From positions 3,020,319-3,084,318 of the forward strand of contig ML679961.1 of NCBI GenBank assembly GCA_007922225.1: DNA of 64,000 nucleotides, given 5' to 3'. Below, in pieces: positions 45,530 through 58,700 of the stretch (its first letter is position 1; each line of letters begins with the position of its first letter). The notes below the pieces were generated by a model. That model was not told the origin of the DNA. It saw only the letters and a list, made by a program, of their open reading frames with translations, and searched no databases. The translations under genes and the position numbers were made by a program. This DNA is from Emydura subglobosa. Its lineage: Eukaryota > Chordata > Testudines > Chelidae.

Positions 45530-46075
45530 GAAGGCTAGATTCAGAGAATTCAGTGATCAGCTAGTCTGACCTCCAGTCAGGCCAGAGAACATCCCCAAAA
45601 TAATTCCTAGAGCAGATCTTTCAGGAAAAACAGCCAGCCCAATCAAGGATGAGGCACTGCTTCCCCAAAACCAGACGCTATATGCACAGACGCCAAGGCC
45701 AGAAGGGACCACTACAACTATCCTGCCCGTCCCCTCACACACGGGTATAGAATTTCTCCCAGAACCTGTATTAAATTATTTCATAAAGATACCTAATCTC
45801 GTCTTAACGATCCCAAGTGATGGGAAGTCCCCCGCCTCCTGTGGTAAGCAGCTCCTGTGTTTAATTACTCTCACCGCTAGGAAATTGCATCTTATGTCAC
45901 GGCTGAGTTTGTCTAACTTCAGCTTCCATCCATTGGCTCTTGTTACGCCTCTGTCAGCAAGGTTGAAAAGCCCCCTGCTAGCTGATTTTTCCATGTGTAG
46001 GTATATACACACACCTGATCAATTCATCTTTCAACCGTCTCTCCAATGACCTTAATAAACTGAGCTCCTTACATC
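45530..46075 (-). mobile_element. CR1 LINE 3' end
   Basis: The plus strand shows complements of the CR1 3' region: CTAGTCTGACCTCCAGTCAG, GTTTAATTACTCTCACCGCT and TTTGTCTAACTTCAGCTTCC. It is the same subfamily as the copies at 39200-40465 and 53195-54080. Confidence 0.88.
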
Positions 46076-46139
46076 GTAAGGCCTGGATCATGTCTAGGGA
46101 ACCATTACTGGGCACCTCCAGCTATTTGACTTAAACCTG

Positions 46140-46990
46140 GACTGTAACTCATGGGTCTGTATCGCAGTCGGGGTTCAGGCCAGACCAGCAAGGGATTGTG
46201 TCACCCCTTGTCCTGTAACCCTGAGTACCTTAACATGCTCTGCTGCTGAAGCTCTCTGGCTGGCTGCTCCCGGCCAGCATGCAAGCATCATTGAGGGTCT
46301 CTGCGCTAAGCAGCCCTGGTTCAGCAACTCTCATGCCAGCAGCCTGCTCGTTACACTACAGCCACGCTCCAGGCTCCACCAGCCTTGGTTGCTACAAGCC
46401 AAGCGACCCCAATACATTCCCAGGCCTGAATTTCCCCCAAACCAGCTGCCCCGAAGTGTCCAGTCCTCTCCTGGGCCACGCAGAGAAATAACGTTTGCTT
46501 GCTCATTTAAAGAGACAATATCCAACAGCTTGCCACATGAACTGGAGTTGACAATGACTTCCATCCCTACAGAGTACCAGGCTGGTTTTGATTAAGTGTA
46601 TTAACAAAAGGGCACAGGTTAAGTGATGCCAAGTACAATAAACAAAGGCAGAGATGGTCACAAGCAAATACAACTGACAACACACATCTCAAGGTGTAGA
46701 ACTTAATCTGGCAAGGCACAGTCTTTGCTTTCTCTCACCAATGACTCTTTGCTTAGGACTGGCCTGTTTATCACCTTTACCTAGGCTAGGCTGTCTGCTC
46801 TTAAACATGTTCTGGTAACAATATACCGAAGGAATTCAGAACTTCACACATAACATGCATTTGACAATGATATTAATGACTACTGTGTTATTTGTTTTCA
46901 AATGATGTCTTACCATGCATATGGTGTACAGACACCACAACAGCAGTGTGTAGGCTGTGAATACAGGGGGGCTTAGGGTCACAGTCTGTT
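46140..46990 (-). repeat. Possible LTR-type interspersed repeat
   Basis: GTGTATTAACAAAAGGGCAC, then CAGAGATGGTCACAAGCAAA, ACAACACACATCTCAAGG and CTTTCTCTCACCAATG are an order I associate with a common turtle LTR-type repeat in reverse. Ends and class are not determined. Confidence 0.3.
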
Positions 46991-47599
46991 CGTGCTTTTT
47001 CTGTTCGTGCAAGGAAACCAGGAAATAGGACCAGTATGTCTCAAATCATACTTGATGGACATAATTAGACGAAAGATGGTTCTTTGTATAATCAGATGTG
47101 AGACTACCTGCTGGTCAGTGTATGTGCATCTTTTTTGCTGAGTTAGCTTATAATCACTAAAGAATACTATGCTTCTCTAGCATCATCTGAGCGTGCTTGA
47201 CAAATTGTAATGAACCTTGGTCACGGTGGTATCCCCGCATGAGCTACGTGAGCCGGACCACCCTTCCCCCCGGGTTAAAAATCTGGGTTAATGTTTCACA
47301 GTTTTTCATCATCATTCTAGAGGGCAAATTTAATTGTGATTTTTTTTGCCTTGTATATTACATGAGACTCCTGCCCTTCGAACGGCACTTCGTTGTATTG
47401 ATCCATGGGATTCACGCTTCAACTGCCAGGTTAATTAAAAGCCATTTTGCTTACTTGAAATCCTTTTTTCTTTTAAAAGGACAATTTTTCTCATTTCTGA
47501 GAATTAACTTTTAAAACTACTGCTGCTAAGCATCTAAGTCCCATTTTCCAAGGTGAGTTAGCCACTTATAAGCTTAAATCTCATTGAAAGTCAATGGAA
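46991..47599. other. Non-coding stretch, no gene seen
   Basis: No recognised feature. Confidence 0.35.
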
Positions 47600-47832
47600 G
47601 TATGTTTACACTGCAATTAAACATGCACGGCTGGCCCATGTCAGCTGACTTGAGATCACAGGACATGGACCACGGAGCTGTAAAACTGTGAGGTTGATGT
47701 GCAACCTCACGAGAGGGGAGAGGCCCGGTTCCAGCCCGAGCCCGAAGCTATACACTGCAATTTTACTGCCCCGGACCATGAGCCTGAGTGACATGGTCAG
47801 CCACAGGTGTTTAACTTCAGCGTAGATGTACT
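47600..47832. mobile_element. hAT-like MITE
   Basis: The left end GTATGTTTACACTGCAATTA and the complement of the right end GTACATCTACGCTGAAGTTA form imperfect terminal inverted repeats of about 25 bp. The interior carries CGGCTGGCCCATGTCAGCTG, known to me from turtle MITEs. Confidence 0.7.
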
Positions 47833-49427
47833 CGAGGAGTCTATCCAGTCAGCTGGAGGTCAACTCAGTTCCTACGTGCCTCTGTCACGTTGGGGCTTTT
47901 CAAAATATTACCGACAACGTTTAAAATGATCAATAGAGTACAAGCTCTCCAGCTTTCAAAATTGACTTCAGGGGAAGCAGGAGAAAGTCCAAGATAGTCT
48001 TTAATTCCTAATATGCATGCTTTCCTTGCATAAATCTGTTGTAAGTGTCTGCACTCTGTAAGTGTCTGGGGTTATAGTTACTCATGATAGCCCTTAGACT
48101 TCATTTATCTTCATAGTACTAAGTGTTCTCTAGAGATGGAGTAAAACTAAAACAGATGTACATGATATTCTGGTCGCCTACTACCATTCTAAATACGACC
48201 TATCAGCAAATTAAAATTCAGGACCTATGCAGAAAAGGGTATTGTACCAAAAGCACATTGCATTTTCTATTTGGAGAAATATAGCTATCTTTCTTCATTA
48301 TTCCATTACAAGCTGCACCACAATGGAAGAAAATAGAAAATATTTCTCAAAAAAGAAATAAAACGAGGTTTTGGTAAAATATCAGTATCTGTTCACACAC
48401 ACACTCAGCCCCTACCCCACACATACATATGTAATAATGCATTAGTTGCCTTTTCTATCAATAATATATACAACACACCGTCTCTCTAAATAGCCAGGTG
48501 TCCACATGGTTAAACAACACCAGGCTCTGGTAGACAAAGGAGAAAAGCGAGTTCCAGAGGAAACTTTCACAAAACATAACCTGTCAGGAGCCCTCTCCAG
48601 TTTAAACTGGGGGCAGCAGGAGGAAGAGCGATTGCAACTGTAGCACTACGGTGCGGGAACAGCCGATGTCTCCCAGGTAACTAAGTCCCATGCTGTTAGG
48701 GCTTTGTAGATTAACACGTACCACAGACAATTCAATGTCCACACAGAAACCAGGTAGATTAAACAGACACCAAGGCTCAGCTGCCTCCTTCCATGGAGGG
48801 ACTCCGGGGAGATGGGCAGAGGAACCAGACCCACTTAGCAGGTCTCCAGCTAGTCTTCCCTTTGCGGGCAGTTGCTTGGGATGTTGCAAAGAGAGCAGGA
48901 AAGGCGGCTCTCCCGAGTCACTTAGATCCTGGTGCTTGGCAGGAAGCCATAATCCTGCATATTTCGACGTCTGTAGGAAAGGCTTTTTGCTGTGTGGTGC
49001 GCTCTGGCTCTCACACGGTAGCATGGCTCTAAAAAGCAGAACAGCTCCCTAGCTATTCCCAAGGCTGTCTGTAGGAGAACTGCCTGTCTCTCCTAGTTTC
49101 ATTTTTTTACATCAGGCCAGATTCTCCATCCTGCCTAAGAGGCAGATTTACAGGAACGGGGCCGGGGAGCACCACAGAGGCGCTCCTACCCAGCTCCACT
49201 CACAGCTCCCACCTTTATTCTCATTCGGCTGGCTGTGGGCCTGCTTGAGGACATGACCCCTCTGCAGACACATCGCGTCTCTTCTCAGCGTCTTCCTTCA
49301 TAGAACCTGGGCACTGGGGCTGCCCTCACCTCTAGGGAGTTCCCCCTCCTGTATTGATACGCTGTATTCTACCGCACAGGCCCTCACTCCTGCAGACCAC
49401 TGACCCTATGGAACGATCATCGCTGGC
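47833..49427. other. Non-coding stretch
   Basis: The 140-codon minus-strand frame at 48602-49024 lies in moderately GC-rich sequence with GGGCTTTGTAGATTAACA, which resembles a repeat. No splice support, so not called as a gene. Confidence 0.35.
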
Positions 49428-50372
49428 TGGGCAATAGAATGGCAGATGAAATTCAATGTTGATAAATGCAAAGCAATGCACATTGGAAAACATAATCCCA
49501 ACTAGACATATCAAATTATGGGGTCTAAATTAGCTGTTACCACTCAGGAAAGAGATCTTGGAGTCATTGTGGATAGTTCTCTGAAAACATCCACTCAACG
49601 TGCAGCGGCAGTCAAAAAAGCTAGCAGAATATTAGGAACCAGTAGGAAAGGGAGAGATGATAAAACAGAAAATAGCATATTGGCTCTATATAAATCCGTG
49701 GTATGCCCACACCTTGAATACTGCAAGTAGTTCTGGTCATCCCACCTCAAAAAAGATATATTAGAATTGGAAAAGGTACAGAGAAGGGCAACAAAAATGA
49801 TGAGGGGTCTGGAACAGCTTCCCTATGAGGAGAGATTAAAAAGACTGGGACTTTTCAGCTTGGAAAAGAGACGACTGAGGGGGGATATGGCAGAAGTCTA
49901 AAAAATCAGGACTGGTGTGGAGAAAGTGAATAAGGACGTGTTATTTACTTGTTTACATTACACAAGAAGCAGGGGTCATCCAATGAAATCAATAGGCAGC
50001 GGGTTTAAAACAAACAAAAGGAAGTACTTCTTCACTCAATGCATTATGATATTTTCAGCCTGTGGAACTCATTGCCAGGGGATCTCACGACGGCCAAAAC
50101 TCTAACCGGGTTCAAAAATAGAATTAGAGAAGTTCCTGGAGGATAGGTCCATCTACCGCTATTAGCCAAGATGGTTAGAGATGGAACCCCATGCTCTGGG
50201 TTTCCTAGTCTCAGTGCCAGAAGCTGGGAGTAGATGACAGGGGATGGATCACACAATAATTGCCCTGTTCTGTTCATTCCCTCTGAAGCACCTGGCATTG
50301 GCCACTGTTGGAAGCCAGGATACTGAGCTGGATGGACCACTGGTGTGGTCCCATAATGGCCCGTCTTATGGA
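49428..50372 (+). mobile_element. CR1 LINE, 5'-truncated, RT C-terminus to 3' end
   Basis: It starts in the region after the catalytic box (GGCAGATGAAATTCAATGTT) and carries AVTTQERDLGVIVDSSLKTS (49527-49590), ALYKSVVCPHLEYC and RGHPMKSIGSGFKTNKRKYF. It ends GAGCTGGATGGACCACTGGT near 50345. The reading frame stays open over longer stretches than in most other copies here, so it may be a younger insertion. Confidence 0.93.
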
Positions 50373-53194
50373 GCATCTGCAGGGCCCAGAGAGGGCTGGG
50401 GGACTGATCTCCCCATTTCAAAATCCCTCATCCTGGATCTTTGAGAACATCAGAACCCCACCTGGAATACATGTTTGGAGCAACCCTAAAATAACAATCC
50501 TGAACCCCCAGGAAACAACACAGGGCCTCACATCATTGGCATTCACCCACCCTGTGCCAGCCCGTGCCAGACAGCGCCAGCCACCCACAAGCCAAGAGCT
50601 TCACAGCCCCACAGCCTTCCTTTCCTCAGATGTTTCATGAGAAGCTGGCAGGTTCCTGCTGTCCCACTCTGGGTCAGTGTCTTGTTCAGGGGCTGGCCCA
50701 GTGCTGCCCACTCAGCATTGCTGCTTTGAGCACACGTCACAGACATCTGCAGGAGCTCAGAGAGGATGACGTGCTGTATCCGTCTTTAGAGAAAGTGTCA
50801 GAATGTGCTCGTAAGGCAAGCAAATGAGTAGAGAGGAGGCACCCTCAGTCACAAACAGCTCTGATGTCAAAGCTCTTCCCTGGGGCACTGTATACAACAA
50901 CAGCACTCTTTCAGGAAACCTGCAAAATGAGATTTAACACAGGTGTAGAGCTAAAGCACAGACTGGAAGGGGGGTCACCAAATCTTGAGGCTACCCCTGC
51001 TCAAAAAACTCTGAACGGTGCACTCATTCCTGGCTCAATTACAAGGAAAGGGCCACTGCAAACACATCCCCAACACTGCCCTCATCAGAATTAATGCGAG
51101 CGACTTGTTCTGCTGAATCAGACACTCCTGCTGAAGGTGATTAGCCCAGCCCCGTTCATGCTGTTCCAGTTCAGGTTATTTTCTTCTTGCTTTCTTTAAT
51201 GAAGCTGGAAAATGCTTCCCTGAGCTAAAAGTAATTGACAACGCAGCCAGAGCCCAAACAAAGTTTGTAAAAAGAAATGTTAGACCATAAATAGGTTTGG
51301 GCATTTTTCGGTTACAGACATGCAAAGGCAAGAAAAGGCTCCTGTTGGGCTGAGAGTAGCTAGAGGCTTCAGGTAGGGAGGAGAAAAATTTAAGAAGAGA
51401 TTTAATCCAGTTGGACACTCACCGAGCTAGAGTTCCTGAGACAGATTCTGAGTCCAGCTGCACTGGTGTAAAAACGGATTGTGTGCCCTTTCACTGATTT
51501 CTTATGATTTACACAGAGGTGCCCTCAATGCTTTTTATGTATTCGGATTTATGCAAATGCCAAAAGCATAGTTGATATCTACATATCCTGGGTGCCCGTC
51601 ATGGCAGGTATCACCCAGTGGCATAATTACATAAAGCCTTCCATGTTCTTTTTCTTAGTGTGCAAGCAAACATTCCGAGTGGGAATGACATGCTGAGCTC
51701 TTATTACTGCTGGGTTAGATTCTGCACAGAGGCTGCTTCTGTGTAGAGGAAGCTATCTGAGGAGCAGAAGGGTTTGCTCTCTGCTTTGGTGTGTGAGGGG
51801 AGTCTATTCTTGATGCAGAGCTGTTCCCTGGGAACCAGTCATTGGTGTTGGGCTGAGATTCCTGAAAGAAGGATTGTCCTGCATGTGGTTTGTCCACCTC
51901 TGTTCTGGGACTGGCGTGTGCATATCAAATAAGCTACACTCAGAAAACCACATGACTCCAAGCATTACTGATTTCTTCACCAGTGGGAAGCTAACCTACA
52001 AGGACACTTGCCACCATTCAGCAGAGAAGCAATACTGGGATCAGAGTAGATCGCTGGTGCTGGAAGAAGGGGCACCAATGGCCTGGTCATAACTTAAAAA
52101 TATGTCACCAGTTATATCGTAACATAACTAAAGTGCAGCAGCAAAATCCAACATAACCCACCACCTGTATGCAAGTTCTTGGTGTTCTTTGTAGTTAGTA
52201 TGTCTTTAAAAAGGTCTTTTTTCTGCTTGTTTTCTACGTCATTGTACATTTGCATAAGTGCTGCAGGATTTTTGGGAACCCAACCGGAGACACCTCAGAG
52301 GAGCTCAATGATTGGAAAGCACAGAGCATCCATCTCTCTAAGGTGTCTCCAGATGGGCACCCAAAATCACCCTCAACCTGCAAATCCTCATGCACATAAT
52401 TAATTGTATACGCATGATTAGTTCCATTGACTGCAGTGGAACTACTAACAAGCACAAAGTTAAGCACATCCGTAAGTGTGTACAGAACTGGGGCTAAGGC
52501 CTTCAGATCTTGACTTCCATGAGTTTGTAGGAGGAATCTCTGGAGAACTAATGGGATTGTGACACCTCAGGCTGAAATTAGAGCTGGTTGAGAAACAAGG
52601 TTTCCTTCTGTGGAAAATTTTAACTTTTTGGTGAACTATTTCGGCTGAAAACCATAATATTTCAATTCAAGAGGATATCTCATGGGATTTGTCATTCAGG
52701 TGCCTTATTCACTCATTTTCCTTCATGGGTCAATCTCTCTGGGCAGGCTATGTCTCCACCAATGCCTGCCTGCCTACTCAGCCCCAGCAGAATTTGAAGA
52801 GCTAGTATCTGAGAGTCTGGTGCCTTCTTCACACAGACACCCTCACCAACCTACCATGTAGCAGAAAACCACTTTCTCCCCCAATCCACACCAGTGGGGG
52901 ACACATGACCCCACACTCACAGACACACACACACAACCCACTCACCAGCCAGGAGAGACTGCCAGCAGTTAGGAGAGATTCACCCACCTCACTCATTCTC
53001 CAAATGACCTCCCAGCACACCACCTAAGGAGACCTACTCCCCATCCAACTGGCCACCACACCACCACGTGCCTCAGGACACCTGCCACTACCACCAGCAG
53101 AGTGTGCAGGACGCTGCAATTGCTGGGAAGGAAAGTGACCAGGTAAGGGAGGCAGCGGCAGGAAAGCCCAGAACTGTAAGGGGTAGCAAGCATG
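50373..53194. other. Non-coding stretch with simple repeats
   Basis: No gene supported. CA-rich sequence at about 52900-52945. A palindromic repeat remnant at 52395-52495 is listed separately. Confidence 0.4.
52395..52495. repeat. Palindromic interspersed repeat, degraded
   Basis: GTTCCATTGACTGCAGTGGA at the centre, with AAGTTAAGCACATCCGTAAG on one side, matches the 5466-5590 and 44480-44615 family. Confidence 0.4.
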
Positions 53195-54080
53195 GAGAGT
53201 CAAGAATGGTAAAACATACAGATGACAAAAACTGATGGAGTGGTAAATAACGAAGAGAACGGGTCACTGATACACAGCAATCTAGATTGCTTGGTAACCT
53301 GGGTGCGAGCGAACAACATGCATTGTAATATAGCTAAATATAAGTGTGTGCATCTAGGAACAAAGAATATTGGACATACTTACAGGATGGGGACTCCATC
53401 CTGGGGACTAGTGACTCTGAAAAAGATTTGCGGGTCATGGTGAATAATCAGCTGAATATGCAATGCTGTGGCCAGAAGGGCTCATGCAGCTCTGGAAGGC
53501 ACAAACAGGGGAGTCTTGAGGTGAAGCAGTTATTTTACCTCTGTATTTGGCACTGGTGCAACTGCTCTTGGAATATTATGTCCAGTTCTAATGTCCATAA
53601 TTCGAGGATGTCGATAAATTGGAGAGGGCTCAGAGAAGAGCAACGAGAGGGATTAAAGGATGAGAAAATCTGCCTCATAGTAATGGACGTAAGGAACTCA
53701 GTCTATTAGTTTAATAAAGAGAAGGTTAAGGGGTGACTTGATTAGATACTGTCAGTATCTACATGGGGAACAAATATTTAATGATGGATTCTTTGATGTA
53801 GCAGAGAAAGATCTAACATGATCCAACAGCTTAAAGTTGAAGCTAGACGAATTCAGACTGGAAATAAGGCACACATTTTTGACAGGGAGGGTAACTAACC
53901 ATTGAAACAATCTACCCAGGTGCCTGATGCATTCCTCGTCACAGACAATCTTTAAATCAAGATTGAATGTTTTTCTGTAAGATCTGCTCTAGGAATTATT
54001 TTGGGGGAAGTTCTCTGGCCTGTGGTATAGAGGAGATCAGACTAGATGGTCCCTCCTTGGAATCTAGGAACTATGGCGGG
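53195..54080 (+). mobile_element. CR1 LINE, 5'-truncated 3' part
   Basis: It begins at a degraded catalytic box (YADD-type position reads TDDKN, about 53219), then CLVTWVRANNMHCNIAKYKC (53285-53345) and DSEKDLRVMVNNQLNM. The 3' end reads GGAGATCAGACTAGATGGTC. Frames are broken at several points. Confidence 0.92.
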
Positions 54081-55944
54081 AGTGGATGGACTGATGGAAG
54101 CTGGGACTGAGGAAGAGTATATTACCCAGTGGGAATCACATGTTTCCCCACTGAAGGCAGAAAAGTTGTGAGGGAGCCTCTTTTTAAGGCTTTTGGCAGC
54201 ATGAGTGATTCCATGGAATCCGACTCTTGAATGGTTTCAGAGGAGATTTCTCCTCATTGCCTGAGTCCTTTACACCTTGACTGATGTCAATTTCCTTTTA
54301 AGTTCATTTCATCTCGCTGTTGAAAGTGAAGCCTTTTATATCCTGCATGTTTGTGCAGCCTGTAACAAATCGCGGCTTACCGGCAGCTTCCAGCACAGCA
54401 CTCGAGTTTGTAAGGGGAAATTAATACCACCCTGTCTCTCAAAGCGGAGCACTTCAAACTAATGTGACTGTGACTTACTGTACCACGAAGTATCAGGGCA
54501 AAATGAAGGACTTCATGTGTGAAATAAAAGCAGCTTTTCTTTCCCCCCTCCTCCCAATTCACTAGCACTTGCTTTCTTGAAGAGTCCTCCGTCTCCACAT
54601 CAATTTAAACACTCAACTGTGAAAACCAGACTGCCATCAATTTCAAAACCTCTCCATTCAGCATCACAGCCACCAGTGAAGCTAAAAACCACACCACACT
54701 AAAAATTAAGAATTAAGAGGTTGAAGGAAAAGTGCATCAAATAATGTTTTCCCTACTATTTTTTTCTGCCGTTTCACAGACGGATTTGAGGGACTGGCCG
54801 TGATTGCTGAATGATAAAGTAGGTGAGACGGAAAACTAATTCTTGCTAGTGTCAGAAGCCAGAAAATTCTTACATTGGTTTCCATTAGCCAATCAAACAG
54901 CTCTACTGTAGGACGGGGGCAGACTCACCAGTCAGGGACGGATCGACAAAGTCCCACCTACACATCTCTTCACAGCCTTTCTTCAGGGCTGGCTGCATTT
55001 CCCACACAACAAACCCAAAACCAGAATCAGACTACTCAATCCACTGGGGGCTCCCCACCGTAGCACTTGCCCGTGCTGGTCAGCTGGAAAGGGAGAGAAT
55101 ACAGCCTCCCCGTTCGTAGCCCTTGCTAGATATTGAAGAGAGACCTATCCAAGGGCTTCCTTGACCCTGCATCTCTCCAGCCAGCTGATCCGCCTATGCG
55201 GCAGGAAACCTGTTATCTGGCTCCCTGGAGATCAGCTGCTCACTCCTAGGACCACCTAGTGCACTGGTGTGTGTAGCACTCCACGGTTTAGTGCCCTCTC
55301 ACATACATTATACTTGAATGTCTTTATTAAGGGGGGAATTCTGCCACCTTTATTCGTGCTGAGCTGCACTGGACTCCACAAGCAGTGCAAACTGGAGCAG
55401 GCCAGAAAACAGCTGTGGTGTGGCCTGACCGATGGCTGGGGAGCCAGGGGAAATAAACATCACCTGCGAGTCTTATGTGCAGATAGAATTGTTACAGTAC
55501 ACTAAACATTTCCCCCCAACATAATTGCTCTTCTCATTGGGACCACCTTTATTGAAAACAGAGGTAGGTTTCTCATCTCTCCATCAGTTCCACCACTCCA
55601 TAAAATCTACCTCTCCATTAGGACCCACCTTTATACCAGCACAGTTCCCGTTCACATTTTAACTGCTTAGAATGCAAAGGGCTAGTTCATGTCTATTCGA
55701 GGGAGTACTGTAAGCAACCGGTCTTTACGTGTAAGTATTTAAGTCTAAAATAGGTGGGTTTCTAGTAATATGGCCATCATAAATCCTCTTTGCCGAGGCC
55801 TGTCACACTTTCTCTTTTCATGAGACAGCTCCAGTGGCACCATCTAATCTTTTATTATTTTTACAGTTTCCTTCCCTGAAGAGTGGGTTAGATTTGTACC
55901 TCCCGGTCAAGGGGCCAGTGGCCCTTCAGGAAGGATCACAGCCT
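54081..55944. other. Non-coding stretch, no gene seen
   Basis: No splice-bounded exon and no repeat that I can name. Confidence 0.4.
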
Positions 55945-58700
55945 AGTCATCTCTTTTTCAAGCTGCACAGTCCCAATCTTTCTAATCTCTCCTCATCTGG
56001 AAGCTGTTCTATACCTCCTACCATTTTGTTGTCTTTCTCTGAACATTTTCCAATTCTAATAGATCTTTTTGAGGTGGGGCAAGCAGAACTGCACACAGTA
56101 TCCAAGGCGTGGCACTACCATGGATTTGTATATTGCCATTATGATATTTTCTGTTTTATTATCTATCCTTTTCCTAACAGTTCCTAACATTCTGTTAGAT
56201 TTTTGACCACTGCTGCACATTGAGCAGATGTTTTCAGATAGCTACAGAGAATGACTCGAAGATCTCTTTCTTGAGTGGCATCAGCTAATTTAGAACCCAT
56301 CATTTTGTGTCTATAGTTGGGGTTATGTTTTCCAAATCTCCATTCTGAAAACTGACCATTTATTCATACCCTTTGTTTTCTGTCTTTCAACCAGTTATTG
56401 ATCCATGAGAGGACCTTCCCTCTTATCCCACCACCACTTAGTTTGCTTAAGAGTCTTTGGAGCATTGTCACAGGCTTTTTGAAAGCCCAAGTACGTTGGT
56501 GAGGCATGATTTCTCTTTATCAAAGCTGTATTCACTTTTTCCCAACATATTATGTTCATCTTAGTGTCTGATAATTCTATTCTTTACCATAGTTTCAACC
56601 AATTTGCCTGGTACTGAAATTACTCTTACTGGCCTGTAACTGAATCATCTTGTCCACGTGTTTGTTGATCCCCTCAAATAATTCTAATAGTTTGGTGAAG
56701 CATGATTTCCCTTTACAAAAGCTAAGCTGACTTCCCCAACAAATCATTTTCATCTACGTGTCTGATAATTCTGTTCTTTGCTATAGTACTACAGTTAGGC
56801 TTACTGGCCTGTAATTACCAGGATCGCCTGTGGAACCTTTTTTAAATATCAACATTACATTAGCTATCTTCTAGTCATCTGATACAGAGGCTGATGTAAG
56901 TGATAGGTTACATACCACAGTTAGTAGTTTTGCTATTTCATATCTGAGTTCTTTGAGAACTCTTGAGTGAATACCATCTGGTCCTGCTGACTTATTACTC
57001 TTTAATATATTGATTTTTCCAAAACCTCCTCTATCGACACCTCTGTTCCCATATTTCCAGTCAGTATGGGGAGAGTTGAAATCCCCCACGGTTATTGCGT
57101 TTTCTCTTTTTGTAGCCTCTCTAATCTCTTTGAGCATTCCACAACCATCACCATCCTGGTCAGTAGTATATTCCTAGTTCTGCTCTTATTATTCAAGCAT
57201 GGAATTTCTATCCATAGAGATTCAATGTACAGTTTGATTCTTTTAAGATTTTTACTCTATTTGACTCTACACTTTCTTTCACATATAGTGCCACTCTCCC
57301 ACCAGCATGACCTACACTCTCATCCCTATACATTGTGTACCTTGGTCTCCATGTCCCATTGATTATCAGCATTGCACCAAGTTTCTGTTATTTCTATTAT
57401 ATCAATATCCCCATTTAATGCAAGGCACTGAAGTTCACTCACCTTCGAATTTAGACTTCTTTCATTTGTATACAAGCACTTATACAATTTGTCACCATTT
57501 AATTGTTTGCCTTCGTGTGATGTAATTGAATAGGACTCTTTCATTTAGCTGTTTCCCTTCAGCTCCTACCTGTACTTTATCAATTTTAGTCTGTCCTCGT
57601 AACTAGGATCTAGAGAATCCCCATTAATTGATACTCCCCTAAAGGATGTCTATGTCTGAGCCGTGTGCTCCTCCACACCTGTCAGCTTTCCCCCAGCCCT
57701 TAGTTTAAAAACTCCTTTATGATCCGTTTAATTTTACATGCCCACAATCTGGTTCCGTTTTGTTTAGGTGGGGACCATCCTTCCTGTAGAGGCTCCTCCT
57801 TTCCTAAAAGGTTCCCCAGTTCCTAATAAACCTAAAACCTTCCTCTCCACACATCGTCTCATCCATGGATTGAGACCCTGCGGTTCTGCCCATCTAACTG
57901 GCCCTGTGTGTGGAACTGGAAGCATTTCAGAGAATGCTACCATGGAGAGCCTGGACTTCAGTCTCTTACCTAGCAGTCTAAATTTGGCCTCCAGGACCTC
58001 TCTCCTACATCATTGGTACCTACGTATACCATGACCACTGGCTCCTCTCCCACTCTGTACATAAGTCTGTCTAGATGTCTTGAGAGATCCACAACCTTCG
58101 CACCCAGCAGGCAATTCATAATACGGTTCTCCTGCTCATCACAAATCCAACTCTCTCTATTTCTAATACTTTAGTCTCCCCTTACTGGTACCTGTCTCCC
58201 CCTAAAAACTGGGGTCACCTCGCCTGCCGGAGTATCCTCAGTGTGAGAGGAGACCATGACATCTGGAAGCAGGGTCCCAACTATGCTGTGTTAGTCTGTT
58301 TTTAGCAAAACCGTGAGAGTTCTGTGGCACCTCAGAGACTAACACATTTATTCCAGCATAAGCTTTCGTGGGCAGAGACCCACTTCGTCGGATGCAACTA
58401 TGGGATCGTTTCCCTCCTTTCCAGTTTGATGTTCCTCTTCCCCAAGACTTTCATGCTCCTCAACAGCACAGAGACGGCCAGACTTGGGGTGGGCCGTTCT
58501 GCTGTGTCTCTGACTCTCTACCCTGTGTACTTCTCTGCCTCCCTTTGCTCTTCCCGTTCAGACACCCTGGTCTTAAGAGCCCGTAGGCGGTCTCTGAGGG
58601 CCAGGAGCTGCATGCACCGCATGCACACATACACCACCTGCCGACGAGGCAGGTAATCCTACATGCTACGTTCAGTGCAATACACTGGACAGCCCCCACT
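55945..58700 (-). mobile_element. CR1 LINE keeping ORF1, endonuclease and RT remnants
   Basis: This is the most complete CR1 here by domain content. On the complement, in order: ORF1 with a Cys/His-rich, zinc-finger-like head (about 58690-58560), then the ORF1 body (58280-57600). The endonuclease start reads YKCLYTNERSLNSK and DIDIIEITETW (57490-57380), and GDFNSPHTDW (about 57080) is the conserved GDFN motif. It then jumps straight to KSNKSAGPDGIHSRVLKELR (57000-56930), so the rest of the endonuclease and the linker are deleted. The RT carries a tandem internal duplication (56496-56817) and lacks the catalytic region. The 3' end is truncated at about 55945. A 109-bp element sits inside ORF1. 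Confidence 0.9.
58286..58394 (-). mobile_element. 109-bp retroposed element nested in CR1, 8-bp target duplication
   Basis: CAACTATG occurs on both sides (58278-58285 and 58395-58402), and removing one copy restores the CR1 sequence. On the minus strand it reads CATCCGACGAAGTGGG, CCCACGAAAGCTTATGC, TGTGTTAGTCTCTGAGGTGC and ends ACAGACTAACACAG. This is a very common sauropsid short element. Its assignment (SINE or Penelope-derived) is unsure. Confidence 0.85.

Noticed and set aside
48602..49024. 140-codon minus-strand frame
   Set aside because: Sequence looks repetitive and the plus strand is open over the same span.
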